From NCBI GenBank assembly GCA_964428195.1, contig CAYRXC010000003.1:1-55691 (forward strand): DNA of 55,691 nt, written 5' to 3'. Below, piece by piece: positions 35,303-43,979 of the stretch (position 1 is its first letter; each line of letters opens with the position of its first letter). The position numbers were made by a program, and so were the translations under genes. Under the pieces are notes generated by a model. That model saw only the letters and a list, made by a program, of their open reading frames with translations, did no database searches and was not told the DNA's origin. This DNA is from JAAYGD01 sp964428195 (GTDB lineage Bacteria; Bacillota_I; Bacilli_A; RF39; UBA660).

Positions 35303-37058
35303 TAATCCTATTAAAGACAAAGTAGTAGTTGGAATGGGGACATGTGGTATATCATCTGGAGCTAATATAATATTTGATATATTAAAAAACGAAAAATTGA
35401 ATATAGATGTTTTACCAGTTGGTTGTATTGGAGCTTGTAAATATGAACCAATAGTAGAAGTTTATAGAGACAATGTTAGAACTACATATGTAAAAGTAGA
35501 CAAAGATAAGATTAGAAGAATAATTGATGAACATATAATAAACGGAAATGTTGTATTGGAATATACAAAAGAAGGATATACCAGTATTCTTGATTATCCT
35601 TTTATTAAGAAACAAACCAGAATTGCTCTAAGAAATTGTGGAAATATTAACCCCGAAGATATAAATGAGTATATTAATATTGGAGGATATAAAGCGTTAA
35701 AAGAAGTGCTATCTATCTCAAAAGAAAAAACCATCGAAATAATTAAAGACTCTAAACTAAGAGGAAGAGGAGGAGCGGGTTTTCCAACTGGTTTAAAATG
35801 GGAATTTACTTATAAAGAGACTTCAGATATAAAATATGTTTGTTGTAATGCTGATGAAGGAGATCCTGGTGCATTTATGGATAGGGCTTTGATAGAAGGG
35901 GACCCTCATTCTATAATAGAAGCTATGATAATTGCGGGATACGTAATTGGTGCAAATCAAGGATTTATATATGTTAGAGCAGAATATCCAATTGCGGTTT
36001 CAAGATTAAATACTGCAATTAATCAAGCAAAAGAAAAGAATCTGCTTGGAGAAAACATATTAAATTCTAGTTTTTCATTTAATTTAGAACTTAGACTTGG
36101 TGCTGGTGCATTTGTTTGTGGTGAAGAAACAGCTTTAATTAACTCTATAGAAGGAGAAAGAGGGGAACCTAATTTAAAACCTCCTTTTCCTGCATCAAAA
36201 GGAATATTTGGATATCCTACATTGATAAACAATGTTGAAACATATGCAAATATACCTTATATTATAAATAATTTTGAAAAGTTCATTTCTTATGGAACCG
36301 AAAAATCTAAAGGTACAAAAGTTTTTGCACTTGGAGGAAAAATTAAAAACACTGGGTTAGTCGAAATTCCTATTGGAACAACCTTGAGAGAATTAATATA
36401 TGATATAGGTGGTGGAATTCCAAACAATAAAAAATATAAAGCAGCACAAACTGGAGGTCCTTCAGGAGGTTGCATTCCAGAAGAACATATTGATATTAAT
36501 ATCGATTATGAAACATTGACTTCAATAGGTTCAATGATGGGATCTGGTGGACTTATAATTATGGATGAAGATAATTGCATGGTAAATATTGCAAAGTTCT
36601 TTTTAGATTTTACTGTAGATGAATCTTGTGGAAAATGTGTCCCTTGTAGAGTAGGAACAAAAAGATTACAAGAAATATTAGAGAAAATTACTAATGGAAA
36701 AGGAGAAGAAAAAGACCTTGAGATATTAGAAGAATTGGCAATTCACGTGAAAAGCAATTCTTTATGTGGTCTAGGCCAATCCGCTCCAAATCCGGTTTTA
36801 AGTACATTAAAATATTTTAAAGAAGAATATGTTAATCATATAGTAAATAAAAAATGTAGTTCGCATGTTTGTAGCAATTTGCTTGAATATAAAATAATTT
36901 CTGATAAATGTGTTGGATGTGGAATGTGTAAGAGAAATTGTCCAGTAAATGCAATAGAAGGAGACCCAGGTAAACCACATGTTATTGATCAAGAAATATG
37001 TATTAAGTGTGGTACATGTATGAAAAATTGTAAGTTTGATTCAATTATTAAGGAGTAA
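35295..37058 (+). CDS. hydB: NAD(H)-binding hydrogenase subunit, NuoF-like flavoprotein
   Basis: The 587-residue subunit contains an N-terminal thioredoxin-like region (MGTCGISSGANI, VGCIGACK), the FMN/NADH domain (RGRGGAGFPTGLKW, CNADEGDPGAFMDR), a SLBB region, the NuoF [4Fe-4S] site (ESCGKCVPCRVGTKR) and two C-terminal ferredoxin motifs (CVGCGMCKRNCP and CIKCGTCMKNC). It matches HydB/HndC of electron-bifurcating NADH- and ferredoxin-linked hydrogenases. It starts after AGGAGG inside the end of hydC and ends two bases before hydA. Confidence 0.95.
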   Translation: MFNNPIKDKVVVGMGTCGISSGANIIFDILKNEKLNIDVLPVGCIGACKYEPIVEVYRDNVRTTYVKVDKDKIRRIIDEHIINGNVVLEYTKEGYTSILDYPFIKKQTRIALRNCGNINPEDINEYINIGGYKALKEVLSISKEKTIEIIKDSKLRGRGGAGFPTGLKWEFTYKETSDIKYVCCNADEGDPGAFMDRALIEGDPHSIIEAMIIAGYVIGANQGFIYVRAEYPIAVSRLNTAINQAKEKNLLGENILNSSFSFNLELRLGAGAFVCGEETALINSIEGERGEPNLKPPFPASKGIFGYPTLINNVETYANIPYIINNFEKFISYGTEKSKGTKVFALGGKIKNTGLVEIPIGTTLRELIYDIGGGIPNNKKYKAAQTGGPSGGCIPEEHIDINIDYETLTSIGSMMGSGGLIIMDEDNCMVNIAKFFLDFTVDESCGKCVPCRVGTKRLQEILEKITNGKGEEKDLEILEELAIHVKSNSLCGLGQSAPNPVLSTLKYFKEEYVNHIVNKKCSSHVCSNLLEYKIISDKCVGCGMCKRNCPVNAIEGDPGKPHVIDQEICIKCGTCMKNCKFDSIIKE

Positions 37059-37060
37059 CT

Positions 37061-38791
37061 ATGATTTGTTTAAAAATAGACAATAAAGAAATATTTGTAG
37101 AAGAAAATTCTACAATACTTGATGCTTCAAAACTACTAGGTATTAGAATACCTACTCTTTGTTATTTAAGAGATGTAAATGAAATAGCGTCTTGTAGAGT
37201 ATGTATTGTAGAAGATAATAAAACTCATAATTTAATGACCGCTTGTTCTACAAAAGTTAAAGAAGGCATGGACTTATCTACAAACAGTGAGAAAGTAATT
37301 AAATCAAGAATTAATACATTGGAATTGATTGCAGGAGAACATGATAAAGATTGTGATAATTGTGAAAGAAATACCAATTGTGAATTACAAGATTTATTAT
37401 ATGAATATAAAATAGAAGGAAAGAAATATTCTTCCAAAAATAAAAAAAGATATAAAAAAGATGAATCAACAGTATATTTAAAAAGAGATAACAATAAATG
37501 TATTTTATGTAATAGATGTGCATCAGTATGTGAAATTATTCAAGATGTTGCAGTTATTGGAAAAAACGAAAGAGGAAATGATACTCATATAGGATGCGCA
37601 TTTGAAAAAGATTTAAATGATTCTCCTTGTGTAGCTTGTGGACAATGTATTAATGCTTGTCCTACAGGAGCATTAACTGAAAAAGATGATTTAGACATAG
37701 TTAAAGAAGCTCTAAATAACAAAGATATTTTTACAGTAATAGCACCAGCTCCATCAGTAAGATTTACAATTGGAGAAGGATTCGGAATGCCTATTGGTAC
37801 AAATGTAAAGGGAAAACTTGTCACATCGATGAGAAAACTAGGTTTTGATAAAGTATTTGACATAAATTATGGAGCAGACTTAACAATTATGGAAGAGGGA
37901 CACGAATTCTTAGAAAGATTAAATAATAATGGAGTACTTCCTATGATTACATCTTGTAGTCCAGGTTGGGTAAACTATTTAGAAAGATATTTTCCAAATA
38001 TGATTCCTAATTTATCAACTTGTAAATCCCCACAACAAATGTTTGGAGCTTTGATGAAAACTTATTATGCTAAAAAAAATAATATTGATCCATCAAAAAT
38101 ATTTGTAGTAACTATTATGCCTTGTATTGCTAAGAAGAAAGAAATATTAAGAGGTAATGATGCTACTCAGTATAAAGATGTTGATGCTGTCATTACTGCA
38201 AGAGAATATATTAAATTGTTAAAAGAATACAACATCGATTTTGTAAATCTTGAAGATAGCGATTTTGATAATCCTTTAGGTAGTGGAGCTTCTGTTGTCT
38301 TTGGAGCATCAGGTGGAGTTATGGAATCAGCACTTAGAACATTGGTTGATTTAGATAATAATCAAGAAATAATTAAATTTGAATTTAATGAAGTAAGAGG
38401 AATGGAAGGAATAAAAGAAGCTACATATGTATTAAATGGAAAAGAAATTAAAGTAGCAGTTGCATCTGGATTAGCAAACGCAAAAAAATTACTTAAGAAA
38501 GTAGAAAGTAAAGAAGCTAATTATCACTTTATTGAAATAATGGCATGTCCAGGAGGCTGCATCAATGGTGGTGGACAACCAATAGTAAAAGCTAATGTAA
38601 AAAATTATATTGATATTAAGAAAGAAAGACTAAAATCAATATATGAAGAGGACAAACAATTACCAAATAGATTAGCACATAAGAATCCAGATATTATAAA
38701 GTTATATGATGAATTCTTATTAAAACCCGGAAGTGAAATATCACATCATTTATTACATACAACTTATAGTAAAAAAGAGAAATATAATTAA
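37061..38791 (+). CDS. hydA: [FeFe] hydrogenase catalytic subunit
   Basis: The 576-residue protein makes or uses H2. It carries an N-terminal [2Fe-2S] domain (CYLRDVNEIASCRVC), a His-type cluster (GEHDKDCDNC), two [4Fe-4S] sites (CILCNRCASVCE and CVACGQCINACP) and the H-cluster motifs TSCSPGW, MPCIAKKKE and MACPGGCINGGGQP. All catalytic cysteines appear intact. A fused small-subunit tail lies at the C-terminus. With the two genes upstream it forms a trimeric HydABC-like enzyme. Maturases HydEFG are not in this window. Confidence 0.97.
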   Translation: MICLKIDNKEIFVEENSTILDASKLLGIRIPTLCYLRDVNEIASCRVCIVEDNKTHNLMTACSTKVKEGMDLSTNSEKVIKSRINTLELIAGEHDKDCDNCERNTNCELQDLLYEYKIEGKKYSSKNKKRYKKDESTVYLKRDNNKCILCNRCASVCEIIQDVAVIGKNERGNDTHIGCAFEKDLNDSPCVACGQCINACPTGALTEKDDLDIVKEALNNKDIFTVIAPAPSVRFTIGEGFGMPIGTNVKGKLVTSMRKLGFDKVFDINYGADLTIMEEGHEFLERLNNNGVLPMITSCSPGWVNYLERYFPNMIPNLSTCKSPQQMFGALMKTYYAKKNNIDPSKIFVVTIMPCIAKKKEILRGNDATQYKDVDAVITAREYIKLLKEYNIDFVNLEDSDFDNPLGSGASVVFGASGGVMESALRTLVDLDNNQEIIKFEFNEVRGMEGIKEATYVLNGKEIKVAVASGLANAKKLLKKVESKEANYHFIEIMACPGGCINGGGQPIVKANVKNYIDIKKERLKSIYEEDKQLPNRLAHKNPDIIKLYDEFLLKPGSEISHHLLHTTYSKKEKYN

Positions 38792-38825
38792 ATTAAAGAA
38801 AATTTCTCTTTTTCTTTTTTTGTAA
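38772..38825 (+). terminator. Terminator of the hydrogenase operon
   Basis: AAAAAGAGAAAT (38772-38783) pairs with ATTTCTCTTTTT (38802-38813) and a T-rich tract follows. The loop contains the hydA stop codon. Confidence 0.65.
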
Positions 38826-38891
38826 AAAAAATGTAAAAATATAGCAAATATTTATTAAAATGATATACTATATAATAGAAAGGTAAATAAT
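38826..38891 (+). promoter_or_regulatory. Promoter region of toxin cassette A
   Basis: TATAAT (38871-38876) precedes an AAAGG ribosome site. The stretch from 38844 to the ATG is nearly the same as the one before cassette B (about five differences in 50 bases), so both cassettes probably share control. No clear -35 box is visible. Confidence 0.6.
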
Positions 38892-39635
38892 ATGGCAATA
38901 CTATTTGATATTGACCCAACAAAAACCAATGAAATTGCTATAAACTTTGCTAACAATCTCGCTAAAAGTGTTGAGACTATTTGTTTTGAGCCAACTCAAA
39001 AAATTTATTTTCATTTGTTAAACACTTGGTCTGGATATGCTGCTCAAGCTTATTTGCCAAAGATTTCAATAATAAGTTCAAACTTTTATAATATTAATAA
39101 ATCTTTGATAAGCATTGGAAGGTCAATACATAATATAGTTGATTATGTTGTTAATGCAGATATGAATTCTGGTGGGAAATTAACTCAAATAGAAAATGTT
39201 GTAGGGAAACCTATAGATAATCCTAATTATAAACCCACTAGTGATGTTGAAGATAACATAATGACGGTTGCTGATGATTTTGATTCAAATGTATTATCTC
39301 TTTCAACGATAGTGTTTGAAATCGATAAATTAAAAACAGATATTGATGTTGAAAAGACGAATTTGGTAACGTTTTGGAAAACTGGAACTGAACGTTCTAC
39401 AATAATTGAGGCCATAGATAGCCTTATTATAAATATTGGTGTATTTCAAAACGAAGCAAACCAATTAATTGAAGAACTAACTAAATCGAAACAAATATTG
39501 TTAGAAAAAGCTAATGGAACATCTAGTGGTGGCGGTGGTGGAGGAAGTGCTGATAACAAGCTTATTTGTAGTCATTGTAATTTCTTAAATAGTCAAGGAT
39601 CTTCAGTGTGTGCAAGTTGCGGAAAAGCATTATAG
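38892..39635 (+). CDS. WXG100-like double-hairpin adaptor with C-terminal zinc ribbon (cassette A)
   Basis: The 247-residue helical protein has a W46-S-G48 turn in the first helical hairpin (NTWSGYAA), a second FWKTG turn around residue 160, a glycine-rich linker (SSGGGGGGS) and a C4 zinc ribbon at the end (CSHC and CASC). It resembles the 205-residue protein of the same region plus the ribbon. It probably escorts the adjacent toxin to a type VII-like secretion machine. That role is inferred from the WXG character and gene order. It differs from its cassette B copy mainly in residues 30-145 and is the same from there on. Confidence 0.72.
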   Translation: MAILFDIDPTKTNEIAINFANNLAKSVETICFEPTQKIYFHLLNTWSGYAAQAYLPKISIISSNFYNINKSLISIGRSIHNIVDYVVNADMNSGGKLTQIENVVGKPIDNPNYKPTSDVEDNIMTVADDFDSNVLSLSTIVFEIDKLKTDIDVEKTNLVTFWKTGTERSTIIEAIDSLIINIGVFQNEANQLIEELTKSKQILLEKANGTSSGGGGGGSADNKLICSHCNFLNSQGSSVCASCGKAL

Positions 39636-39660
39636 TTATAAACAAAATCAGGAGTATTAA

Positions 39661-42600
39661 ATGAGTAAATTTATAATTGATATAGATGAATTAAATGCAC
39701 TGTATAAAAAAGTAAAAAGAAGTGGTAGTGGTGAATTTACTGATTTTAATGTTATAAAGAACAATATAGAAAATGGATTGAACTTAGATTCAAGAGTAAA
39801 AGCCAAATTATCTAATACTGGCTTTATAAAAGATACTATTATTTCTCTAGAAGCTTCAAATACAAATCTTGTTGATTCTCTTGGAAAAGCAATAAGTGCA
39901 TTTTCCCCATTATCAAGTATAAAAAGTGATATAAAAATAGAAGAGTATATATCTACTATGTCATTTGTAAACCCCTTAACAATGCAAGATATGTTACCAT
40001 TTGACATAACTAATTTAGATGAATTAAGGAAAACGATAGCGGAATATTCAAACGCAAAAGCTTCATTTACTGATCAAAATAGCTACTATACGATTCCAAA
40101 TGGTGATTTATTGAAAAATATATTGAATGATAATAATTGGTTTATAGATTCAATAGACAATGATGGAAATGCAATAATATCAGGCACGTATATTATCCAA
40201 GTTATTAAACTGATTAAAGAAAAAATTTCTACTTTAGATAATATTAGAGATGGATTTAATAATATTTATTTGAGTGGAGATAGATACACAATCGATAATT
40301 TTATGGCTATGTGCCCACCTAGTTCAATATTTGGTGATTATACAAGAGATTCAATTACAGTTGATGAAAATGGTTATGTTGATTTGTCACTTGTTTTTGA
40401 GCAAATGGGATTGTTAGAAAAATTATCAAATCTAGAAAATGTTGCAGAGCCATTACTAGCTATTGAAAAGCAATATGAAAGTGTAAAAACTCAACAAACT
40501 ATGCTAGAACAAATGGTATATGGAATGAGTATAGCTGAAAGATTAAAGCCATATGAAGAAGTAATAAATAATGAAGACTTTTTATTAAATATCGAAAGTT
40601 CAGATTCTTGCTATTATGATGAAGAAGAAGGAGTCTTTATTCTAACTGGTAAAGCAAGAGATTTGTTTTTATATTGGGTCAACATTAATCCAGAGTCGTA
40701 TTTGAATGATGACGGAAATATAGAAATTGATCCTCTTGATATGGAAGGATTAATCAAGCACTTGAATGTTGCATATGTTGAACCCTTTGAAAATACAGGA
40801 CGCGTGCTGGAAGCAGGCGCAATAGAATTGCTTAACATATTAAAAATAAATGAAATAATGCCTTATTTAACAGAAACACAAAAGAATATCTTTTGGTATC
40901 ACCACAATATTGATGGTATAGAAAAAGCGGGAGAATATATTGACGCTCTAAAAGACTATATTAACAGTGAAATAGGAAAAGAAAGGGCTTATAATAGAGT
41001 TTTGAGATTTTCTAAAGATGGAAAAGTGGATTTCCCAGAAACTCTTGAATTATTATTTAAAGGTTTAAAAGACGGAACAGCAAATTTATTAGATGGGGCT
41101 TTAGAATTATTTTATTCTGATGGAGTAAAAAGTATAGATCAGTATGAACAAATGCATTTACTTCAAATTTTAATGGGAGACCAATATACAATCGATAACC
41201 TGATGAAACTATCTACAGATCCAAGCAGTACTGAAAAAGAAATAGAAGAATTTAGTAAATTTTGCGCAGTATCTGCTAATCTTGGAGAAGGACTATGGCG
41301 AGACTTAGCGCCTCATAGTTATCAAATAGGTTCTACTGTTGGATATATGGCACTACCTGTATTATTAAATCTAGCATTGCCGGGTACTGGAAGTGCATTA
41401 TTATTTGCTGGATCTATGGGAAATGCAGTTGAACAACATCATCAAAATTATGGCGAATTAACATGGAAAGCATATTTATATGGTGCAATGACAGCAGCAG
41501 CAGAAGTAGTAATGGAAAAATTTGGTGGTTTACCTGGATTTACACCTCAAAAAATTGGATTTTTTAGAAGTTTAATGCAAGAAGGAATGCAAGAATTCTT
41601 CCAAACATTTGTTAATGGAGCGATAGACTCTGCACATTTTAATACTGAATATGATTTTAGTACTTTGGGTCCAGAAGCAATAAAAAGTTTAATATATGGA
41701 ATAATAACTGCGGGGGTGTTTAGTGGGCCTGGTGCTTTAAAAAATATTACAATAAAATTTATGGATGGATATACATATACTGGCAATATAATAGGTGCTT
41801 TATCATATATGGTAAATAATACTGAAGTTACTAATTATATTGAAGAAAAATGTCTAAACCAAGTAAACATGGATTCAATTGATGGCTTAAGCCTAGCTGA
41901 TGCTCAAAACAGAGCATATAACTTTTTATTCAATCTTGGTCAAACAAACCCAGATTTACTTGTTTATGCTTTGAACTTACAAAATGGTCAAAAATTAAAT
42001 AGAAGTGATTATAAGCAAGCAGTATTGGATGTTCAAAATTTCTTTAATAATAATAGTTTAGAAGCATTTATCGATATATATGAAAAAGGAGTAGAAACCG
42101 GAAATAGATTTGCATTTTTTAGAGGATATGAAGAACATAACTTTATACATGTATTTAGAGTAGCTGTTGAAACTGTTAATGTCGCTGAAAAAGTATATAA
42201 ACTTGCAGAGGTATTAAAATCAAGAGGAATAGATCTAGCAATAGCAGAAATAAATCCACAATCTTTGTTTTTAGCTGGATTATCTCATGATATGGGAATG
42301 AAAATTGAAAATTCAATTTATTATAATCAAATAGAAAATAGATTTGAAATTATAGAAGACGCTAAATATAAAATAAAAGAAAAAGATGGTAAACTCGTAA
42401 AAGAAGAATTCAAGGACGAAACTGACAGAGAAGATTACTTAGGAGATTTAACTAGAAAAAATCACTCATTAAACTCAGCAATTGAAATAGCAAAACATAG
42501 TGAAATTTATGGAGCTGATACAGAACTTGTTGTATGTTTGGCATTTCTACATAGTAAAAGCAATAGTGGAGTTAGGAATGACGTTTCATCTACAGAAGAA

Positions 42601-43392
42601 TTAAGTATAATGATTGACACATTATACAGGTATAGTCAGCAAGAAGGTGTAGAGTTTGATTTTGATTTTACTAAGATTGTTTCTTCAATAGAAGAAACAT
42701 TGGATGGAAATTATGTATATACATTTGTTCCGGAAATAATTAATCAGTTATCATTGGGTTCTATAGCTTTAAGAGCTGGCGATGCACACGCGTTAAAAAC
42801 AGGAAATAATCATTCCGGCAATACTATTTATGTCGATCCTAATTCAGTAACAGCTTTTGATGAAGCAAAATACAATGCTATAGTATTTGAAATTAATAGT
42901 AGATTGGAAACTTTAAGAAGAGAAAAAAGATATACTAATAAAGATGGAACACCATGGACTGATAATTTAATTATTCATGATCAGCTATGTCTTTATGAAG
43001 GAAGTCATGCCAATGTCTCTATTGAATCAGAACAAGGAATGACTGATTTAGGATCAACTGCTAATAATATTTTTTCAAAAAGAATTATTCTTGGTGAGTC
43101 AAATGTTGGGCAACCAGTAGTCGGTGTCGACATAGAAAGCGGAAGATTGACTTATACCATTGAAGTACATGATTCTGTAGCTCCAGCTAGTACTTGGACT
43201 CATGGAATTGAAGAAAAATTCGGAGAATATGCATCCTTTAAATTTGTGCCACAATCTGTTATAATAGAATTACCAGCTGATTCTAGCCTAGGTTTGATAG
43301 AATTTTACGAGGATCAAGCAAAACTTGCAAATGATAAATATAAGAAAGATGGAAGTTGGTTAATATTGGAAGTGAGGGTTAAGGAAAAATGA
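39661..43392 (+). CDS. Polymorphic toxin A with HD phosphohydrolase-like tip
   Basis: The 1243-residue protein shares residues 1-740 with toxin B. This shared part is largely helical, and at about 545-700 it has a hydrophobic, Gly/Ala-rich pre-toxin region (GYMALPVLLNLALPGTG, MTAAAEVVMEKFGG, MQEGMQEFFQTF) typical of large secreted toxins. The unique tip (741-1243) contains a full HD metal set: His826/His830, His876-Asp877, His935, His964 and Asp1041, so it may hydrolyse a nucleotide or other phosphate ester. There is no signal peptide. It follows the WXG-like adaptor by 25 bases and overlaps the putative immunity gene by ATGA. Toxin identity is inferred from architecture; target and secretion are untested. 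Confidence 0.75.
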   Translation: MSKFIIDIDELNALYKKVKRSGSGEFTDFNVIKNNIENGLNLDSRVKAKLSNTGFIKDTIISLEASNTNLVDSLGKAISAFSPLSSIKSDIKIEEYISTMSFVNPLTMQDMLPFDITNLDELRKTIAEYSNAKASFTDQNSYYTIPNGDLLKNILNDNNWFIDSIDNDGNAIISGTYIIQVIKLIKEKISTLDNIRDGFNNIYLSGDRYTIDNFMAMCPPSSIFGDYTRDSITVDENGYVDLSLVFEQMGLLEKLSNLENVAEPLLAIEKQYESVKTQQTMLEQMVYGMSIAERLKPYEEVINNEDFLLNIESSDSCYYDEEEGVFILTGKARDLFLYWVNINPESYLNDDGNIEIDPLDMEGLIKHLNVAYVEPFENTGRVLEAGAIELLNILKINEIMPYLTETQKNIFWYHHNIDGIEKAGEYIDALKDYINSEIGKERAYNRVLRFSKDGKVDFPETLELLFKGLKDGTANLLDGALELFYSDGVKSIDQYEQMHLLQILMGDQYTIDNLMKLSTDPSSTEKEIEEFSKFCAVSANLGEGLWRDLAPHSYQIGSTVGYMALPVLLNLALPGTGSALLFAGSMGNAVEQHHQNYGELTWKAYLYGAMTAAAEVVMEKFGGLPGFTPQKIGFFRSLMQEGMQEFFQTFVNGAIDSAHFNTEYDFSTLGPEAIKSLIYGIITAGVFSGPGALKNITIKFMDGYTYTGNIIGALSYMVNNTEVTNYIEEKCLNQVNMDSIDGLSLADAQNRAYNFLFNLGQTNPDLLVYALNLQNGQKLNRSDYKQAVLDVQNFFNNNSLEAFIDIYEKGVETGNRFAFFRGYEEHNFIHVFRVAVETVNVAEKVYKLAEVLKSRGIDLAIAEINPQSLFLAGLSHDMGMKIENSIYYNQIENRFEIIEDAKYKIKEKDGKLVKEEFKDETDREDYLGDLTRKNHSLNSAIEIAKHSEIYGADTELVVCLAFLHSKSNSGVRNDVSSTEELSIMIDTLYRYSQQEGVEFDFDFTKIVSSIEETLDGNYVYTFVPEIINQLSLGSIALRAGDAHALKTGNNHSGNTIYVDPNSVTAFDEAKYNAIVFEINSRLETLRREKRYTNKDGTPWTDNLIIHDQLCLYEGSHANVSIESEQGMTDLGSTANNIFSKRIILGESNVGQPVVGVDIESGRLTYTIEVHDSVAPASTWTHGIEEKFGEYASFKFVPQSVIIELPADSSLGLIEFYEDQAKLANDKYKKDGSWLILEVRVKEK

Positions 43393-43784
43393 AAGTATAC
43401 GAGGAACTATTAATACCGGGAATGTATCAAGACACAACGACATATAAATATGAATCAAATTTATCTATAGATGATGTCAACAAAATTATTGAAGATTTAG
43501 TGGAAAAAGGAAATGATATTATGGGAGTAGGAGTTAAACGTTATCAGGATCATTCTGATAGAGAACCAGCTACCGTTTATCCTAAACTTGAAGATTATTT
43601 AGAAAAATCAAAATTTATCGATGTCAAAAATGTTGAACAAATTTCTTTTACTTCATTTATAGGGGATTTAAGTACGTCTAACGTTATATATCCTAATAAT
43701 GGATATAGAACATCAAGCGTTTGGAATGAAAAAATGTTGAAATATTTTGAAGAAAAAAAAAACAACAACACTAGAGGATTGTGA
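43389..43784 (+). CDS. Putative immunity protein for toxin A
   Basis: The 131-residue protein is unknown to me. It is small, charged and cytoplasmic by composition, with no signal peptide or membrane helix. Its ATG overlaps the toxin A stop by four bases, and it has no counterpart after toxin B, where a different small gene follows. That pairing of a variable tip with a variable neighbour is the usual sign of immunity. The stop codon is next to the TATAAT of the hisS T-box operon. Confidence 0.6.
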   Translation: MKVYEELLIPGMYQDTTTYKYESNLSIDDVNKIIEDLVEKGNDIMGVGVKRYQDHSDREPATVYPKLEDYLEKSKFIDVKNVEQISFTSFIGDLSTSNVIYPNNGYRTSSVWNEKMLKYFEEKKNNNTRGL

Positions 43785-43970
43785 TATAATCTAAATATAA
43801 GATTATTAATAATTATATTAATTAGAGAGAATGTGGTTGGTGAAAGCATTTAATAATGATTATTATGGACACTTATAAAATACAATTAGGTATTTTGAAT
43901 TAAGAGCATTTGAAATAGGGTGGCACCGCGGGGTAACTCGTCCCTATGTAATATGCTTTTTATTTTATTA
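43785..43970 (+). promoter_or_regulatory. T-box leader of hisS-aspS with overlapping Asp/His codons
   Basis: The -10 box TATAAT is at 43785-43790. GTGGTTGGTGAAAGC (near 43833) marks stem I. GACAC at 43868-43872 holds both GAC (Asp) and CAC (His) as possible specifiers. The T-box core AGGGTGGCACC (43917-43927) has TGGC, which pairs with a GCCA end, matching the G73 of tRNA-Asp and not the C73 of tRNA-His. AGGG pairs with CCCT (43942-43945). An outer AGCAT/ATGCT helix (43905-43909 with 43953-43957) with a following T run may form the terminator. Confidence 0.85.
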
Positions 43971-43979
43971 GGAGGATTT

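Larger units (their letters stand above)
38826..41879 (+). repeat. Direct repeat copy A (adaptor plus shared toxin region)
   Basis: The segment matches 47748-50801 at an offset of 8922 bases with no gap across both genes. The first 490 bases differ at scattered sites, while 39317-41879 (about 2563 bases) shows no difference that I can find. It ends abruptly after ATGGATTCAAT in codon 740 of the toxin. No transposase or terminal repeat is visible. Confidence 0.9.

Noticed and set aside
43920..43979. 20-codon extension of HisRS
   Set aside because: The bases are the T-box core and terminator region; AGGAGG directly precedes the ATG at 43980.
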